Source of the DNA: Nanobdellota archaeon
Lineage (GTDB): Archaea > Nanobdellota > Nanobdellia > Pacearchaeales > GW2011-AR1
NCBI GenBank assembly: GCA_030704765.1
Contig: JAUYDD010000075.1
Location: forward strand, 1 to 6,675
DNA length: 6,675 bases
Direction: 5' to 3'
The translations under genes and the position numbers were made by a program. The notes under the pieces are model-generated. The model did no database searches. It had not been told where the DNA came from and saw nothing but the letters and a program-made list of their open reading frames with translations. Shown in pieces: positions 5,143-6,675 of the stretch; position 1 is the first letter of the stretch; each line of letters opens with the position of its first letter.

Positions 5143-5346
5143 ATGAGTTATAAAAATATAAGTTATCAAATGAGAGATGATATTGATAGACAATTAGAAG
5201 ATGCTTGTAGAGGAACACAGTTAGATCCAAGAACTCCAGATTCACCATACATGCCGGTACTGCATGGAGAATTATTAACAAGATTTTTAAATAATCTTAA
5301 TAGGTTTCAAGAAGAATCTAGAAGTGTCGAATTGTTAGTTGGATAA
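5143..5346 (+). CDS. Small hypothetical protein, 67 aa
   Basis: This is a short soluble protein with no recognised domain. It starts MSYKNISYQMRDDIDRQLED, has a central TQLDPRTPDSPYMPV turn (about 25-39) and ends in an amphipathic helix (LLTRFLNNLNRFQEESRSVELLV, about 44-66). The charge pattern suggests two helices separated by a proline-rich loop. It could be a small helical protein or a binding partner, but no function can be assigned. Support comes from its codon composition, which resembles its neighbours, and from a TATA element 22-27 bases upstream. Its last 12 bases overlap the 3' end of the convergent alpha/beta hydrolase gene. Confidence 0.6.
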   Translation: MSYKNISYQMRDDIDRQLEDACRGTQLDPRTPDSPYMPVLHGELLTRFLNNLNRFQEESRSVELLVG

Positions 5347-5919
5347 ATTATCTTTTGTCATATTTAATAATTCATTTAATACAACTGGTATTTCCTTTGT
5401 AATATTTTCTATATAATGGCCTTTATCTTTTTCAATTACAATCCTGGCTCCTAATTTTTCTTTAAATATGTTACTATCGCTTATGGGAACCCATGGATCA
5501 TTATCTGAAAATAATGCAAAAGCATTATTAATCTTGGGTTTTACTTTATTAAAATCAATAGGTGCCTTAATCCACGGTTCTGAAATTGTTTTTTCTTCAT
5601 CAGTTTCTAAGTTTTGAAGATTGAACCATCCTGCAACAAATATTACACCGCCTATTTTAATATTATTTGGCAGTGATTCTATATATCTAATAACAGCTTG
5701 ACATCCGATACTATGTGCTATTAAAAAAGTATTTTCATTCGGATTTTTAATTATTTTTTTTAAATGAGATACCCAAGAGTTTATTTTTGGGATATCTGGA
5801 TTTGGCATATTTAATGATTTTACTTTAAATCCTTTTTTTAATAATTCATTTTTTAACCATCTTAACCAACCTTTGTCAGGCCTTCCATCCCAACCATGTA
5901 TAATAAAAACTTTTTTCAT
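5335..5919 (-). CDS. RBBP9/YdeN-type alpha/beta hydrolase (serine hydrolase)
   Basis: This 194-residue alpha/beta hydrolase has the compact form typical of the RBBP9/YdeN family. The N-terminal strand and oxyanion region VFIIHGWDGRPDKGW (4-18) is the family signature. The nucleophile elbow is AHSIGC (Ser70), the acid is in SDNDPWVP (Asp141) and the catalytic His is in DKGHY (His168). All triad residues are present and the spacing is normal, so it should be active as a cytoplasmic esterase or serine hydrolase; the natural substrate is unknown for most members. There is no signal peptide and no lid insertion. Its 3' end overlaps the small 67-aa gene by 12 bases. It has no Shine-Dalgarno site and appears to be transcribed from the TATA element shared with the divergent primase-polymerase gene. 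Confidence 0.92.
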   Translation of the reverse strand: MKKVFIIHGWDGRPDKGWLRWLKNELLKKGFKVKSLNMPNPDIPKINSWVSHLKKIIKNPNENTFLIAHSIGCQAVIRYIESLPNNIKIGGVIFVAGWFNLQNLETDEEKTISEPWIKAPIDFNKVKPKINNAFALFSDNDPWVPISDSNIFKEKLGARIVIEKDKGHYIENITKEIPVVLNELLNMTKDNLSN

Positions 5920-5937
5920 ATTTTTTTAATTCAATAA

Positions 5938-5948
5938 CTTTTATATAT
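5938..5948. promoter_or_regulatory. Shared bidirectional TATA element, hydrolase / primase-polymerase gene
   Basis: CTTTTATATATTTT surrounds a TATATA core at 5942-5947. The centre is about 25 bases from the hydrolase start (5919) and about 24 bases from the ATG at 5969. The same symmetric layout occurs at 5113-5125. The distance to the upstream in-frame ATG at 5963 is only about 18 bases, which favours 5969 as the start. Confidence 0.55.
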
Positions 5949-5968
5949 TTTATGGTATTGATATGATT

Positions 5969-6613
5969 ATGAAAAAAGTAGGTATATTATATTCTACAGG
6001 TAAGTTAGATGTTTTATCTTTTTATTCAAAAATAGCTCCTTTGCTTGCGGGTTTTCTTAAAAACAAGAAGATTGCATCAAAAGTGCATATTTCAAATATG
6101 TTTTTCTTAAAAAGAGGCTCTAATTCAAGACCTTTGTATATAGGAGATTTTTCATCTATAGATGATAAGATGCTGAAATTAAGGCTGAACTATCTTAAAG
6201 ATATTAGGGAACAACTAAATGAGAAACAAGAATTAATATGGGAATATTTTCCACCTAGAAAACTATCCCGGTTCTTTTATGCAACAAATTCAGAAAGACG
6301 TAGTCTTTCTGACTCTCTAAATCTAAAAAAACATCAAAGATTTAGAGATGGTGAAGGGATGGGGAAACCTATTGATAGGATTTTCATTGATATTAACAGA
6401 AGAAGACATTCTGCTGAAGATGCGAGAGTTGTTGCAGAATGTTTGATAAATATAATCAAGACAGATAAGGAATTTAATAAATCATTAAAGTATGAATTAA
6501 AAGTTTTATGGACAGGAGGCAGTTTTCATGTTTATATAATGTCAGAAATTAAACCACATCTTTTAAGACCAGCAAAATTATTTTTTGCGTACCTTACTTA
6601 TTTTAATATGTAG
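5969..6613 (+). CDS. Truncated LigD-type primase-polymerase (AEP) domain protein
   Basis: This 214-residue protein resembles the polymerase domain of LigD, in the archaeo-eukaryotic primase superfamily, which synthesises or fills DNA at ends. The opening GKLDVLSFYSKIAPLLAGFL (about 11-30) aligns by eye with the TKFDVIDYYxxVAxxMLxHI segment of LigD-Pol. KPIDRIFIDIN (133-143) matches the RLVFDLD metal motif and WTGGSFHVYI (181-190) matches the SGxxxxHxY motif. Two features suggest it is not a normal enzyme. The second catalytic Asp of DxD is Asn (D141-I-N143). The chain also stops about 27 residues after the motif His (H187), so the third catalytic Asp and the C-terminal third of the domain are missing. 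The other two frames close quickly, so a simple frameshift is not evident. An extra in-frame ATG at 5963 is less likely by TATA spacing. It may be a pseudogene or a degenerate domain. Confidence 0.6.
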   Translation: MKKVGILYSTGKLDVLSFYSKIAPLLAGFLKNKKIASKVHISNMFFLKRGSNSRPLYIGDFSSIDDKMLKLRLNYLKDIREQLNEKQELIWEYFPPRKLSRFFYATNSERRSLSDSLNLKKHQRFRDGEGMGKPIDRIFIDINRRRHSAEDARVVAECLINIIKTDKEFNKSLKYELKVLWTGGSFHVYIMSEIKPHLLRPAKLFFAYLTYFNM

Positions 6614-6654
6614 AAAGCAAAAATAATTTTGGGGGTGCTCAAGAACCAAACACG

Positions 6655-6674
6655 CCATGGAATTTATTCCATGG
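6655..6674 (+). other. Perfect TTTA-loop hairpin at the window end
   Basis: CCATGGAA (6655-6662) and TTCCATGG (6667-6674) form a perfect 8-bp hairpin with loop TTTA, the same loop as in the 141-bp repeats. It is preceded by GGGGGTGCTCAAGAACCAAAC (from 6631), which has the look of the region before the terminal hairpin of IS200/IS605 elements and TnpB omega-RNAs. The element continues past the window, so only the hairpin is certain. It could alternatively act as a terminator for the primase-polymerase gene, although no T tract is visible before the edge. Confidence 0.6.
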
Positions 6675-6675
6675 T

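Noticed and set aside
6541..6620. Frameshift restoring the missing end of the primase-polymerase domain
   Set aside because: Both alternative plus frames meet stops within a few codons after the His motif and their short later stretches carry no recognisable polymerase motif.

Overview
The window is a very AT-rich, densely packed stretch that most likely comes from an archaeon, probably a small-genome DPANN lineage (Woesearchaeota/Pacearchaeota-like). This is inferred from three things. Most first genes of transcription units have a TATA box about 25 bases before the start codon and no Shine-Dalgarno sequence, the pattern of leaderless archaeal transcripts. Shine-Dalgarno sites appear only where a leader or an upstream operon gene exists. 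The gene set (zinc-lid adenylate kinase, YjbQ family, TatD, RBBP9-type hydrolase, primase-polymerase domain) fits. No taxonomic marker is present, so the placement is tentative.

Layout. Positions 1-106 hold the N-terminus of a minus-strand protein, possibly RimK/LysX-like, cut by the window edge. Positions 193-333 and 2000-2140 are two same-orientation copies of a 141-bp repeat with a single mismatch. They bracket a 1.67-kb cassette with a 10-TM EamA/DMT transporter (+) and a TatD-family metal-dependent hydrolase (-), whose 3' ends overlap by 56 bp. Next, on the minus strand, come a Tat-signal exported protein of unknown function, whose last nine codons and stop are supplied by repeat copy 2, and adenylate kinase. 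An unrecognised 169-aa protein follows on the plus strand. It converges on a minus-strand two-gene operon of YjbQ/UPF0047 and a small metallo-beta-lactamase-fold hydrolase. A 67-aa orphan (+), an RBBP9/YdeN-type alpha/beta hydrolase (-) and a truncated LigD-type primase-polymerase domain (+) complete the window. The last 21 bases form a strong hairpin.

How the genes relate. Most are housekeeping or repair-type singletons: nucleotide balance (Adk), DNA/RNA hydrolysis (TatD), thiol or ester hydrolysis (MBL, RBBP9) and transport (EamA). Apart from the YjbQ-MBL pair there is no clear pathway cluster. The two divergent pairs at 5092/5143 and 5919/5969 share one architecture: a single near-palindromic TATA element halfway between two start codons about 50 bp apart.

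The most unusual element is the 141-bp repeat. As RNA it would fold into a 15-bp stem closing a two-hairpin junction, followed by a second nested stem capped by a 9-bp TTTA-loop hairpin and ending in a T tract. The TTTA-loop hairpin resembles right ends of IS200/IS605 elements and TnpB omega-RNAs, and a second TTTA-loop hairpin closes the window. A non-autonomous IS200/IS605-like element or a duplicated structured ncRNA are the leading explanations. No transposase or tnpB is visible.
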